NCBI GenBank assembly: GCA_030824115.1
Contig: JAVBYI010000020.1
Location: forward strand, 62,001-126,000
DNA from: Rhodocyclaceae bacterium
GTDB lineage: Bacteria; Pseudomonadota; Gammaproteobacteria; Burkholderiales; Rhodocyclaceae
Length of the DNA stretch: 64,000 nt
Direction: 5' to 3'
The notes beneath the pieces were generated by a model that was not told the origin of the DNA, made no database searches, and worked only from the letters and a program-made list of their open reading frames with translations. The position numbers were made by a program, and so were the translations under genes. How positions within the stretch are numbered: the first letter of the stretch is position 1; every line of letters starts with the position of its first letter. Below are positions 35,332-44,219 of the stretch, in pieces.

Positions 35332-36262
35332 AGATTCGGGTTGGGAACGCAAGATTCTGGAAAAGATCGCGCTGGAAGCGGTCAATGAGCAGCGGCGGGC
35401 GCGGCGCTGGGGTATCTTTTTCAAGTTGCTGGGCTTTGCCTATGTCACGGTTCTGCTGGCAACGCTGGTGAGCTGGGAAGAGTTTGCCGCAGATGGCGAA
35501 GGCAGTCGCCACACGGCACTGGTCGAGATGCACGGCGTGATCCAGGCCAAGGGGGATGCCAATGCCGACGATATCGTCAGTGCTCTGCAATCGGCTTTCG
35601 ACGACAAACAGGCAGCCGGCGTGATTCTGCGCATCAATAGCCCGGGAGGCAGCCCGGTTCAGGCCGGCATTATCACGGATGAAATGCGTCGTTTGCGCGG
35701 CAAGCATCCGGACAAGCCTTTGTATGTGGTGGTTGAAGATATCTGCGCTTCCGGCGGCTATTACGTTGCCTCGGCGGCCGACAGGATTTATGTCGACAAG
35801 GCCAGTATCGTGGGATCCATCGGCGTCCTGATGGATGGTTTTGGCTTTACCGGCAGCATGGACAAGCTGGGCGTAGAGCGTCGTCTGCTGACGGCGGGTG
35901 AGAATAAAGGTTTCCTAGATCCATTTTCTCCACAGAACTCCCGGCATAAGGAACATGCACAAGGCATGCTGAACGACATTCATCAGCAGTTCATCGACGT
36001 GGTCCGCAAGGGCCGCAGTACGCGACTCAAGGAAACGCCGGACATGTTCTCCGGCCTGATGTGGACGGGGGCCAAGAGTGTCGAGTTGGGGCTGGCAGAC
36101 AGCCTCGGCACGGTCGATAGCGTGGCGCGTGATGTGATTCAGGCCGAGGACATTCGTGATTACACGGTCAAGCCCAACTTCGCCGAGAAGTTTGCCCGAC
36201 GCTTCGGTTCCGAGGTTGCGGGCAGTTTGGGTAACGCTCTGACGAAGTTCAGTATCCGCTAA
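35324..36262 (+). CDS. sppA: Signal peptide peptidase SppA-type S49 protease
   Basis: A 312-residue single-domain S49 peptidase. One membrane anchor lies at residues about 30-50 (FFKLLGFAYVTVLLATLV). The nucleophile Ser is in DICASGGYYVASAAD and the catalytic Lys would be in the segment after SIVGSIGVLM. INSPGGSP is the S49 signature. GTG 35324 is chosen because AGGAAGG lies 8 bases upstream. It degrades cleaved signal peptides or membrane fragments. The 3' end overlaps the convergent gene by 14 bases. Confidence 0.88.
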   Translation: MAEDSGWERKILEKIALEAVNEQRRARRWGIFFKLLGFAYVTVLLATLVSWEEFAADGEGSRHTALVEMHGVIQAKGDANADDIVSALQSAFDDKQAAGVILRINSPGGSPVQAGIITDEMRRLRGKHPDKPLYVVVEDICASGGYYVASAADRIYVDKASIVGSIGVLMDGFGFTGSMDKLGVERRLLTAGENKGFLDPFSPQNSRHKEHAQGMLNDIHQQFIDVVRKGRSTRLKETPDMFSGLMWTGAKSVELGLADSLGTVDSVARDVIQAEDIRDYTVKPNFAEKFARRFGSEVAGSLGNALTKFSIR

Positions 36263-36962
36263 GCAGCAGGAAGACGGTTGGCTGGCGCTCCAGCGGTGGC
36301 TTGGGTATCTTGCGCCAGGCTGCGATTGCGTGTGTCTGAACCCATTCGTCCGTGTTTGTCAGGTTTTTGGCGATGCACAGCAAGGTCGATGGCTGACACT
36401 GACTCAACAAGGCATCAAAAAGTGCTTCGTTACGGTAGGGCGTTTCGATGAAGAGTTGGGTTTGCCGTTTGTGACGTGATTCCTTTTCGAGTTCGCCGAT
36501 GCGTGTGCTGCGCTCGGGATCGCGTTGTGGCAGATAGCCATGAAATGCGAAACGTTGGCCATCCAGACCGGAGGCCATCAGGGCCAGCAGGAGCGATGAA
36601 GGACCGACCAGCGGACGTACCAGAATGCCCAAGGCATGCGCACGTCTTACGACCGTTGCCCCGGGGTCAGCGACACCGGGGCAGCCGGCTTCGGACATCA
36701 GGCCGGCATCTTGTCCTGCCAGCAGCGGTGCCAGCAGATGCTCGATTTCGTTCCCGGTGGCCTTTTCCGGCAGGACTTCAATCGAGATTTCGCGCAGCGG
36801 CACGGGGTGCGACAGCCACTTCAGTGAAGCGCGGGCGGTTTTGGCGTTTTCGACGATGAAGTAGCGCAATCCGCAGGCAACTTGCTGGGTGCCGGCAGGC
36901 AGGACGCTGACCCAGTCGGTAGGGCCGAGTTGGGTTGGCAGGAGGTAGAGGGTTCCCGGCAC
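36249..36962 (-). CDS. SAM-dependent methyltransferase, RsmI-like tetrapyrrole-methylase fold
   Basis: A protein of about 237 residues. PGTLYLLPTQLG at the start, DAGLMSEAGCPGVADPGATVV in the middle and PLVGPSSLLLALMASGLDGQ are the SAM-binding features of the tetrapyrrole methylase family, closest to RsmI-type 16S rRNA 2'-O-methyltransferases. It is shorter and more divergent than classical RsmI. The GTG at 36962 starts exactly at the conserved N-terminus, 5 bases after yceF. The open frame continues to 37061, inside yceF. Confidence 0.8.
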   Translation of the reverse strand: MPGTLYLLPTQLGPTDWVSVLPAGTQQVACGLRYFIVENAKTARASLKWLSHPVPLREISIEVLPEKATGNEIEHLLAPLLAGQDAGLMSEAGCPGVADPGATVVRRAHALGILVRPLVGPSSLLLALMASGLDGQRFAFHGYLPQRDPERSTRIGELEKESRHKRQTQLFIETPYRNEALFDALLSQCQPSTLLCIAKNLTNTDEWVQTHAIAAWRKIPKPPLERQPTVFLLLSGY

Positions 36963-36967
36963 TGCGG

Positions 36968-37546
36968 TCAGGGCAACGAGATACCCTCGGCACGCAGCAT
37001 TTCGGTCAGCGCAATCAGCGGCAGACCGACCAGAGCCGTGGGGTCGTCGCTGCGCATCCACTCAAGCAGGCTGACCCCCAGGGCTTCCGAACGGGCGCTG
37101 CCGGCGCAGTTGAGCGCATCTTCCTTGTCCAGGTAGCGTTCGATTTCAGTATCGGAAAGTTCCCGAAAGCGTACCTGGGTGGCGACGCCGCGCAGGTGGC
37201 TGCGGCCGCTACGGCTATTCAGCAGGCACAAGCCGGTATGGAAGATTACTTCATGCCCAGAGAGTTGCCCCAGTTGCACACGGGCATTGGCACGTGTGCC
37301 GGGTTTGCCGAAGCGTTGCTCGCCGCAATAAGCTACTTGATCGGAACCAATGATCAGGGCATCGGGGAAGCGGGGTGCAACGGCGGCTGCCTTGGCTGTA
37401 GCCAAGCGTTCGGCAGTGGCAATCGGCGTTTCCTGAGGCAGGGGCAACTCATCGGTATCCGGGGCGCAGACCTCGAAGGGCAGTTGCAGCCGACTCAGCA
37501 ATTCGCGTCGGTAGGGAGAGGTGGAGGCCAGAACAAGCGGTGTCAT
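36968..37546 (-). CDS. yceF: Maf-family nucleotide pyrophosphatase, YceF type (7-methyl-GTP)
   Basis: A 192-residue house-cleaning pyrophosphatase. [15 protein letters not shown] at the N-terminus, [10 protein letters not shown] (catalytic Asp), [13 protein letters not shown] and [14 protein letters not shown] are typical. [18 protein letters not shown] at the end is shared with E. coli YceF, which hydrolyses 7-methyl-GTP. ATG 37546 fits the family start; the frame is open further upstream. Confidence 0.93.
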   Translation of the reverse strand: MTPLVLASTSPYRRELLSRLQLPFEVCAPDTDELPLPQETPIATAERLATAKAAAVAPRFPDALIIGSDQVAYCGEQRFGKPGTRANARVQLGQLSGHEVIFHTGLCLLNSRSGRSHLRGVATQVRFRELSDTEIERYLDKEDALNCAGSARSEALGVSLLEWMRSDDPTALVGLPLIALTEMLRAEGISLP

Positions 37547-37660
37547 GGGGTGGTGGTGGGGTGGTTGTCGGATGATTTGACAGGTTTTTCTTGGTTTTAT
37601 CTTTGACCGGCAAAGGGCGGGCATGATAACATCTACGGTTTATGTCGTGCCGGGGAAACC

Positions 37661-38179
37661 TTGGAAGCTTTGAACTTGGCGAGTTTGCTGATCGATAGTC
37701 TCAAGTTCGCGGCGGAAGGACAAAGCGTGACGGGCAGCATTGCGCTGTCCCAAATGCCGCGGCTGGCCGATGTGCTGTCGAATCATGCAGGTAGCCTGAA
37801 TTGCGCGCTGTCGGGTTTTGAGGAGCGCCGGTTCGGGACGGTCAAGCTGGGTTTGCATCTGCGTATTTCGGGGCGGTTGGCATTGCATTGTCAGCGCTGT
37901 CTGGCGGAAGTAGTGCATGAATGTGCGGTTGATAGTCGCTTGTTGCTGATTCCACTGGGCGAGGAGTGGCCGGAGGAAGAGGCTGAGGCCGACGATTATG
38001 ACGCCTTGCCGGCTGATCGGGAGTTGTCGGTGCTGGCCCTGGTCGAAGAAGAGGTTTTACTGGCGTTGCCGATTGTGCCGCGTCATGCGGATTGCCAGCT
38101 GCCGGTAGATGCCGACAGTGGTGTGGGAAATGAGAGTCGATCGCCGTTCGCGGCCTTGGCTGGATTGAAGAAACATTGA
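37661..38179 (+). CDS. yceD: YceD family 23S rRNA accumulation protein (DUF177)
   Basis: A 172-residue protein with CQRC in HCQRCLAEVVHE, the metal-binding centre of DUF177, and VEEEVLLALPIVPRH. The family is needed for normal 23S rRNA levels. It is located just before rpmF, as usual. A TTG at 37661 is the only reasonable start in frame. The gene is divergent from yceF. Confidence 0.88.
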   Translation: MEALNLASLLIDSLKFAAEGQSVTGSIALSQMPRLADVLSNHAGSLNCALSGFEERRFGTVKLGLHLRISGRLALHCQRCLAEVVHECAVDSRLLLIPLGEEWPEEEAEADDYDALPADRELSVLALVEEEVLLALPIVPRHADCQLPVDADSGVGNESRSPFAALAGLKKH

Positions 38180-38202
38180 TTGGTTTGAAATAAGGAGTCA
38201 TC

Positions 38203-38382
38203 ATGGCTGTACAACAGAACAAGAAGTCCCCGTCCAAGCGTGGTATGCATCGCTCGCACGATTTTCTGAATGCGCCCCCGCTCGCGGTTGAGGCTACTAC
38301 CGGTGAAGTGCATCTGCGCCACCACATCTCGCCGTCGGGTGTGTACCGCGGCAAGAAGATTCTGAAGACCAAGGGCGAATAA
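38203..38382 (+). CDS. rpmF: 50S ribosomal protein L32
   Basis: A 59-residue ribosomal protein: [20 protein letters not shown], then [20 protein letters not shown] and [14 protein letters not shown]. This is a typical L32 of the type lacking the zinc cysteines. AAGGAG lies 7 bases before the ATG. It follows yceD and precedes plsX, a conserved order linking ribosome and lipid synthesis. Confidence 0.97.
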   Translation: MAVQQNKKSPSKRGMHRSHDFLNAPPLAVEATTGEVHLRHHISPSGVYRGKKILKTKGE

Positions 38383-38400
38383 TTTCCCTTCCCGGATCTG

Positions 38401-38430
38401 CGGCCGGACGTCTATACGTCCGGCCGTTTT
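38401..38430 (+). terminator. Intrinsic terminator after rpmF
   Basis: Stem CGGCCGGACGT / ACGTCCGGCCG with loop CTAT, then TTTT. It separates yceD-rpmF from plsX. Confidence 0.88.
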
Positions 38431-38454
38431 AGTTTCGGAAAAAATCATTTCTCG

Positions 38455-39492
38455 ATGACTATCACGCTTGCCGTTGATTGCATGGGGGGAGATCATGGCC
38501 CGTCCGTGACCATTCCCGCAGTAATTGACTTCCTGCAGCGCGATGCGACTTGCCGTGTCATTTGCGTTGGCCGCGAGGAAGACTTGCGGCCGCATTTGGT
38601 AAAGGCTGGCGCGGGTCTGTCCGAACGCTGGTCCATCCACCATGCGACTGAGGTGGTTGGCATGGATGAGCCGGTGTCGAGTGCCTTGCGCAACAAGAAA
38701 GATTCGTCGATGCGCGTCGTGGCGAATCTGGTGAAAGAGGGCACGGCCGATGCGGCTGTTTCCGCCGGCAATACCGGCGCCCTGATGGCAATTTCGCGTT
38801 TCGTGCTGAAAACCCTGCCAGGCATTGACCGGCCGGCGATTGCCTCGATCCTGCCAGCGATGAATGGGCATACCTATGTCCTCGATTTGGGGGCGAACGT
38901 CGATTGCACCGCCGAACACCTGCAGCAATTCGGCATCATGGGTGCCATGCTGGTGGCGGCGCTGGAGCACAACGAACGTCCGCGCGTCGGGCTGCTGAAT
39001 ATCGGCGAGGAAGAAATCAAGGGCAACGAAGTGGTCAAGCGCGCCAGCGAGTTGTTGCGTGTGAGCGGTCTGAACTTCATCGGCAATGTCGAAGGCAATG
39101 ATATCTTCAAGGGCACCGCCGATGTGGTCGTCTGTGATGGCTTTGTCGGCAACGTGGCCTTGAAGACTGCAGAGGGCCTCGCCCAGATGATCCGGATTTT
39201 CCTGCGCCAGGAATTTTCGCGGAATATCTTCACACGCATCGCCGGTTTGATCGCCATGCCAGTCCTCAACGCCTTCCGCGCACGTGTCGATCACCGGCGC
39301 TACAACGGGGCCAGCCTGTTGGGCTTGAAGGGCGTGGTGGTCAAGAGTCACGGTTCGGCGGACAGCTTTGCATTCCGACATGCCCTGACCCGTGCGGCCG
39401 AAGCGGCTCGCGAACGTCTGCCGGAGAAGATCGCCGCCAGCGTGGCGGTGGCGCTCGAAAAAATGGAACCCGTGCCGACACTCTGCGATTGA
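38455..39492 (+). CDS. plsX: Phosphate acyltransferase PlsX
   Basis: A 345-residue enzyme that converts acyl-ACP to acyl-phosphate for phospholipid synthesis. [12 protein letters not shown] at the N-terminus, [12 protein letters not shown] in the middle, [12 protein letters not shown] and [17 protein letters not shown] are conserved PlsX features. It opens the fab cluster, and its stop lies 14 bases before fabH. Confidence 0.96.
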   Translation: MTITLAVDCMGGDHGPSVTIPAVIDFLQRDATCRVICVGREEDLRPHLVKAGAGLSERWSIHHATEVVGMDEPVSSALRNKKDSSMRVVANLVKEGTADAAVSAGNTGALMAISRFVLKTLPGIDRPAIASILPAMNGHTYVLDLGANVDCTAEHLQQFGIMGAMLVAALEHNERPRVGLLNIGEEEIKGNEVVKRASELLRVSGLNFIGNVEGNDIFKGTADVVVCDGFVGNVALKTAEGLAQMIRIFLRQEFSRNIFTRIAGLIAMPVLNAFRARVDHRRYNGASLLGLKGVVVKSHGSADSFAFRHALTRAAEAARERLPEKIAASVAVALEKMEPVPTLCD

Positions 39493-39506
39493 GGGATGCA
39501 ACCTAC

Positions 39507-40475
39507 ATGATCTATTCCAGAATTACCGGCACTGGCAGTTATCTCCCCGGTGCACCTTGCAGCAATGCTGATCTGATCGCACGGCATGGCCTGGACTCGA
39601 CGCCCGAGTGGATCGTTGAACGTACCGGCATCCACTCGCGACATCTTGCGCCGGCGGGTGTCGCGGCCAGTGATCTGGCCCTGGAGGCCAGCCGTAACGC
39701 ACTTGCCGCAGCGGGGAAAGAACCGAACGATATCGACCTGATCGTTCTCGCGACATCGACCCCCGATTACATTTTCCCAAGTACGGCCACCATCCTGCAG
39801 GACAAGCTCGGCATGAGCAACGGCGCTGCGGCCTTCGACCTGCAGGCAGTCTGCGGCGGCTTTATCTACGCCTTGTCGGTGGCCGACAAGTTCATTCGCT
39901 CCGGTTCGCATCGCCGTGCCTTGGTTGTCGGTGCCGAAACCTTCTCGCGCATTCTTGACTGGAATGATCGTGGTACCTGCGTGTTGTTTGGTGATGGCGC
40001 AGGTGCCGTCGTGCTGGAAGCCAGTGATAAACCGGGTCTGCATGCGACGGCCCTGCATGCCGATGGCCGTTATCGCAACATCCTCTCGGTACCCGGGCAT
40101 CTGCAAGGCGGACAGCCGACCGGCGACCCATTCCTGCGCATGGATGGGCAGGCGGTGTTCAAGTTCGCCGTCAAGGTGCTGGCCGAGGTGGCAGAAGAAG
40201 TAATGGTCGCCGCGGGCATGACATCGGAGCAGGTGACCTGTCTGGTGCCGCATCAGGCCAATATCCGCATCATGCAGGCAACGGCCAAGAAGCTGCATCT
40301 GCCCGCTGAAAAATGTATCGTCACCGTTGATCACCACGGCAATACCTCGGCGGCCTCGATTCCGCTGGCGCTTGATGAGGCCGTGCGTTCCGGAAAAGTC
40401 GGCGCTGGCGATACGGCATTGCTGGAAGGTGTCGGTGGTGGTTTCACCTGGGGCGCCGCCATTATTACTTTGTGA
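39507..40475 (+). CDS. fabH: 3-oxoacyl-ACP synthase III (FabH)
   Basis: A 322-residue condensing enzyme that starts fatty acid synthesis from acetyl-CoA and malonyl-ACP. The Cys of LQAVCGGF, the His of VPHQANIRI and the Asn of HHGNTSAAS form the catalytic triad. The C-terminal sequence [20 protein letters not shown] aligns without a gap with the family, but KVGAGDTA is coded by the dispersed motif where relatives such as E. coli FabH have RIKPGQLV-like residues. ATG 39507 has GAGGGA upstream. Confidence 0.96.
   Translation: MIYSRITGTGSYLPGAPCSNADLIARHGLDSTPEWIVERTGIHSRHLAPAGVAASDLALEASRNALAAAGKEPNDIDLIVLATSTPDYIFPSTATILQDKLGMSNGAAAFDLQAVCGGFIYALSVADKFIRSGSHRRALVVGAETFSRILDWNDRGTCVLFGDGAGAVVLEASDKPGLHATALHADGRYRNILSVPGHLQGGQPTGDPFLRMDGQAVFKFAVKVLAEVAEEVMVAAGMTSEQVTCLVPHQANIRIMQATAKKLHLPAEKCIVTVDHHGNTSAASIPLALDEAVRSGKVGAGDTALLEGVGGGFTWGAAIITL
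40398..40417 (+). repeat. Dispersed 20-bp motif, copy 15 (1 mismatch)
   Basis: GTCGGCGCTGGCGATACGGC preceded by GAAAA. In-frame KVGAGDTA near residue 297 of FabH, by substitution at a conserved length. Confidence 0.92.
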
Positions 40476-40479
40476 GGCA

Positions 40480-41415
40480 ATGATGAAATTTGCATTCGTA
40501 TTCCCCGGACAGGGTTCTCAATCGCTGGGCATGATGGCCGCTTATGGCGACAGCCCGGTGATTCGCGCCACCTTTGACGAAGCGTCGGCTTCACTCGGTC
40601 GCGATTTGTGGCAGTTGGTTGCCGAAGGCCCGGCTGAAGCGCTGTCGCAAACCGTCAACACCCAGCCGCTGATGCTCACCGCCGGCATTGCCGTGTGGCG
40701 CCTGTGGCAGGGAAAATGTGGCCCGCTACCGGCCATGCTGGCAGGCCATAGCCTTGGTGAGTACTCCGCGCTGGTAGCTGCTGGCGTACTGGATTTAAAG
40801 ACGGCAGTACCGCTGGTCGAACTGCGCGCCAAAGCGATGCAGGAGGCTGTCCCGGCAGGCGAGGGCGCCATGGCGGCGATCCTCAATCTGGATGCTGACA
40901 AGATCCGGGCAATTTGTATTGAACAAGCCCAGGGAGAGGCCGTTCAGGCGGTGAATTTCAACTCGCCCGAGCAGACCGTGATTGCCGGCCAGAAGGCGGC
41001 TGTCGAGCGTGCTGCTGAGGCGTGTAAGGCGGCCGGCGCGAAGCGGGCGGTGATGCTGCCAGTGTCGGCGCCTTTCCATTCTTCATTGATGCAACCGGCT
41101 GCAGAGCGGCTGCAAGCAGCTTTGACGGCTATCGAATTCAAGGCACCGGCGATTCCGGTGATTAACAACGTCGATGTCGCCGTGGTCAGCGATCCGGCTA
41201 CCATCAAGGCGGCACTGGTGCGCCAAGCGGCGGCGCCCGTGCGCTGGGTCGAGATCATGCGCGCCATGCAGGCGGCAGGTGTTACGCACGTCTTCGAGTG
41301 TGGTCCCGGCAAGGTGCTGGCGGGCCTGACCAAGCGCTGTGCCGATGGTTTGGTCGGTGGTGCGATGAACGATCTGGCCGGCGTGGATGCAACGCTGGCG
41401 GCGGTGAAAGGATAA
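40480..41415 (+). CDS. fabD: Malonyl-CoA:ACP transacylase (FabD)
   Basis: A 311-residue transacylase. FVFPGQGSQSLGM at the start, the nucleophile Ser in AGHSLGEYSAL, the active-site Arg in ELRAKAMQ and His in SAPFHSSLM are all present. GAGG precedes tandem ATGs (40480, 40483). It starts 4 bases after fabH. Confidence 0.96.
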   Translation: MMKFAFVFPGQGSQSLGMMAAYGDSPVIRATFDEASASLGRDLWQLVAEGPAEALSQTVNTQPLMLTAGIAVWRLWQGKCGPLPAMLAGHSLGEYSALVAAGVLDLKTAVPLVELRAKAMQEAVPAGEGAMAAILNLDADKIRAICIEQAQGEAVQAVNFNSPEQTVIAGQKAAVERAAEACKAAGAKRAVMLPVSAPFHSSLMQPAAERLQAALTAIEFKAPAIPVINNVDVAVVSDPATIKAALVRQAAAPVRWVEIMRAMQAAGVTHVFECGPGKVLAGLTKRCADGLVGGAMNDLAGVDATLAAVKG

Positions 41416-41417
41416 GT

Positions 41418-42158
41418 ATGCTGACGGGACAGATTGCATTGGTGACCGGCGCCTCGCGGGGCATCGGACGGGCGATTGCCATGGCCCTTGGTGCGCAGGG
41501 TGCGACGGTGATCGGCACGGCGACGTCGGAAAACGGCGCCGCTGACATCCAGCAGGCGCTCGAAGCGGCTGGCGTTGCCGGCATGGGTGCGGTGCTTAAT
41601 GTGACCGATGCAGTCGCCTGTGAGACGTTGTTGGGCGACATTGAAAAGAAATTCGGTGCCGTCTCGGTGCTGGTGAATAACGCCGGCATCACGAAAGACA
41701 ATTTGTCGATGCGCATGAAGGATGAGGAGTGGGATGCCGTCATCGACACCAACCTCAAGGCGGTGTTCCGCATGTCTCGGCTGGTAATGCGCGCCATGAT
41801 GAAAGCCCGCTTCGGCCGTATCATCAATATCACGTCGGTGGTCGGCAGTGCCGGTAACCCGGGGCAGGCCAATTATTGTGCCGCCAAGGCGGGTGTGGCG
41901 GGCATGACGCGGGCCTTGGCGCAGGAGTTGGGTAGTCGCAATATCACGGTCAACTGTATTGCTCCCGGACTGATTGATACGGACATGACCAAGGGTCTGC
42001 CCGAGGAACAAAAGGCGGTGATGCTCAAGTCGATCCCGGTTGCCAGATTGGGGCAACCCGCTGACATCGCCCATGCCGTGGGCTTTCTGGCCAGTCCCAG
42101 TGCGGGATTCATCACGGGTGTAACACTCCATGTTAACGGTGGCATGTACATGGTTTGA
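41418..42158 (+). CDS. fabG: 3-oxoacyl-ACP reductase (FabG)
   Basis: A 246-residue SDR reductase. NADPH site TGASRGIGRAI, NNAGITKDN, catalytic Ser in NITSVVGSAG, and Tyr-X3-Lys in NYCAAKAG. C-terminal LASPSAGFITGVTLHVNGGM is typical. It starts 2 bases after fabD, so the genes are translationally coupled. Confidence 0.96.
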   Translation: MLTGQIALVTGASRGIGRAIAMALGAQGATVIGTATSENGAADIQQALEAAGVAGMGAVLNVTDAVACETLLGDIEKKFGAVSVLVNNAGITKDNLSMRMKDEEWDAVIDTNLKAVFRMSRLVMRAMMKARFGRIINITSVVGSAGNPGQANYCAAKAGVAGMTRALAQELGSRNITVNCIAPGLIDTDMTKGLPEEQKAVMLKSIPVARLGQPADIAHAVGFLASPSAGFITGVTLHVNGGMYMV

Positions 42159-42238
42159 GTTGTAACGGGAAATCAATACCTTTTTGCTAAACTACGCGGG
42201 TTCATAACACCCGCCTTCACAGGGAAGGAGCAACCACA

Positions 42239-42478
42239 ATGGATAACATCGAACAGCGCGTCAAGAAAATCGTTGCCGAACAACTCGGCGTTAACGAAGC
42301 GGACATCAAAATTGATTCCTCATTCGTCGATGACTTGGGCGCCGATTCGCTCGACACGGTTGAGCTCGTGATGGCACTCGAAGAAGAGTTCGAGTGCGAG
42401 ATTCCGGACGAAGAAGCCGAGAAGATCACCACCGTCAAGCAGGCCATTGACTACGTCAATAACAACCTGAAGAAGTAA
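42239..42478 (+). CDS. acpP: Acyl carrier protein
   Basis: A 79-residue acidic protein. The phosphopantetheine Ser is in [19 protein letters not shown]. It has AAGGAG upstream. The 80-base gap before it contains TAAACT at 42188-42193, a possible own -10, fitting the high expression of ACP. The acpS gene lies 14 kb downstream. Confidence 0.98.
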   Translation: MDNIEQRVKKIVAEQLGVNEADIKIDSSFVDDLGADSLDTVELVMALEEEFECEIPDEEAEKITTVKQAIDYVNNNLKK

Positions 42479-42484
42479 TCTCCC

Positions 42485-42514
42485 GGGCCCGATTTATCGG
42501 GCCCCTCTCTTTTT
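42485..42514 (+). terminator. Terminator/attenuator between acpP and fabF
   Basis: Stem GGGCCCGA / TCGGGCCC around TTTA at 42485-42504, followed by CTCTC and six T. It probably lets acpP be expressed more than fabF by partial termination. Confidence 0.85.
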
Positions 42515-42546
42515 TGCTTACCCCGCCTCTAGTCTAGGAGACTGCC

Positions 42547-43779
42547 TTGTCGCGTCGCAGAGTCGTCGTGACCGGTTTGGGACTCGTCTCGCCGGTCGGA
42601 AATAACGTTGCCGATACCTGGAATGCCATCCTTGCCGGCAAGAGCGGCATCGGCCCTATCACGCGCTATGACGCATCCGCTCACAAGGTGAATATTGCGG
42701 GTGAGGTCAAGGGTTTTGACATTGCCGAATATTTGTCGGCCAAGGAAGCCCGTCGCATGGATACCTTCATCCATTACGGCATGGCGGCTGGCTTGCAGGC
42801 TTTCCGTGAATCGGGGCTGGTGGTCACGCCGGAAAATGCAGATCGGATTGGCGTGAATATCGGTTCCGGCATTGGTGGCCTGCAAATGATCGAGGGTACG
42901 CACGACGACTATCTCGCCGGCGGCCCGCGCAAGATTTCTCCTTTCTTCATTCCCGGTACGATCATCAACATGATCTCCGGCAACCTGTCGATCATGATCG
43001 GTGCCAAGGGCCCGAATCTGGCCGTGGTCACGGCCTGTACGACTGGGCTGCACGCCATCGGCACGAGTTACCGCATGATCCAGTATGGCGATGCGGATGC
43101 GATGGTCTGCGGCGGTGCCGAATCGACCGTCACGCCATTGGCGGTTGGTGGTTTCGCTTCTGCGCAGGCACTCTCCACCCGCAATGACGATCCGGCGACA
43201 GCCAGTCGTCCATGGGACAAGGACCGCGATGGTTTTGTCCTCGGCGAAGGTGCCGGCGTGATGGTGCTGGAAGAGTACGAACACGCCAAGGCACGGGGTG
43301 CGCACATCTACTGCGAACTGGCCGGTTTCGGCATGAGCGGCGATGCCTATCACATGACGGCGCCCGATACCGATGGCCCGCGCCGCAGCATGGTCAATGC
43401 GCTCAAGGATGCCGGCATCAATGCCGATCAGGTGCAGTACATCAATGCGCACGGCACTTCGACGCCGCTGGGCGACAAGAATGAAACCGAGGCCATCAAG
43501 TTGGCCTTTGGCGATGCAGCGAAGAAGTTAGTAGTGAATTCCACCAAGTCGATGACCGGCCACCTGCTCGGTGGTGCTGGCGGTCTGGAGTCGGTGTTGA
43601 CTGCCTTGGCCGTGCATCATCAGGTGTCGCCGCCGACCATCAACATCTTCTCGCAAGATCCGGAGTGCGATCTCGACTACTGTGCCAACGCAGCGCGGGA
43701 CATGGCGATCGACATCGCCGTCAAGAACAACTTCGGTTTCGGCGGTACCAACGGCACACTCGCCTTCCGGCGAGTTTAA
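42547..43779 (+). CDS. fabF: 3-oxoacyl-ACP synthase II (FabF)
   Basis: A 410-residue elongating condensing enzyme. The active-site Cys is in VVTACTTGLHAIG, the histidines in NAHGTSTPLGD and KSMTGHLLGGAGG. The start is TTG 42547 with AGGAG at 42535-42539. The final FGFGGTNGTLAFRR is canonical. Confidence 0.96.
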   Translation: MSRRRVVVTGLGLVSPVGNNVADTWNAILAGKSGIGPITRYDASAHKVNIAGEVKGFDIAEYLSAKEARRMDTFIHYGMAAGLQAFRESGLVVTPENADRIGVNIGSGIGGLQMIEGTHDDYLAGGPRKISPFFIPGTIINMISGNLSIMIGAKGPNLAVVTACTTGLHAIGTSYRMIQYGDADAMVCGGAESTVTPLAVGGFASAQALSTRNDDPATASRPWDKDRDGFVLGEGAGVMVLEEYEHAKARGAHIYCELAGFGMSGDAYHMTAPDTDGPRRSMVNALKDAGINADQVQYINAHGTSTPLGDKNETEAIKLAFGDAAKKLVVNSTKSMTGHLLGGAGGLESVLTALAVHHQVSPPTINIFSQDPECDLDYCANAARDMAIDIAVKNNFGFGGTNGTLAFRRV

Positions 43780-43790
43780 GCAGGCGGGCA

Positions 43791-44219
43791 GTGCACCTGC
43801 CCCTTGTCATTCCGGTTGGAGCATCGCGCCGCTGGCGTGCCCTGTTGTGGGGTGCGCATGCGGTTGCGATCGCGTCTGTCCTCCCGCTTGATCTGGCTTG
43901 GGCGCTGCGGCTCTGCCTGGCGGTGCAGGTCGGCTTTTCTCTCTACCGGATGCTGACTCGCCCCCAGCAAATCACTCAGATGAGTTTGGGTGCCAAGGGT
44001 GAATTGGCGCTTGAGACAAAAGTCGGCGCTGGCGGGACGGCACTGATTCTGCCCGAAACGGCCGTGCTGCCCGGCATGATCGTACTGGTGCTGCGCTTTG
44101 AAGGAAAACGTATTCCGCTGGTGCTGATGGCGGATGCGCTTGATCCTGAGGATGATCGCCGCTTGCGGGTCTGGCTGAACTGGCGCGCCAAACGATCCGA
44201 ATTTAGCGCCTTGGTTTGA
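43791..44219 (+). CDS. Small membrane protein, YgfX/CptA-like
   Basis: A 142-residue protein. Two hydrophobic segments near the N-terminus ([37 protein letters not shown]), then a soluble beta-rich part. This resembles the YgfX toxin-like membrane family in layout, and the gene position between fabF and nadB is usual for it in Betaproteobacteria. The dispersed motif (exact) codes for KVGAGGTA near residue 77. The start is probably GTG 43791. It overlaps nadB tail to tail by 17 bases. Confidence 0.65.
   Translation: MHLPLVIPVGASRRWRALLWGAHAVAIASVLPLDLAWALRLCLAVQVGFSLYRMLTRPQQITQMSLGAKGELALETKVGAGGTALILPETAVLPGMIVLVLRFEGKRIPLVLMADALDPEDDRRLRVWLNWRAKRSEFSALV
44022..44041 (+). repeat. Dispersed 20-bp motif, copy 16 (exact)
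   Basis: GTCGGCGCTGGCGGGACGGC preceded by CAAAA. In-frame KVGAGGTA in the YgfX-like gene. Confidence 0.95.
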
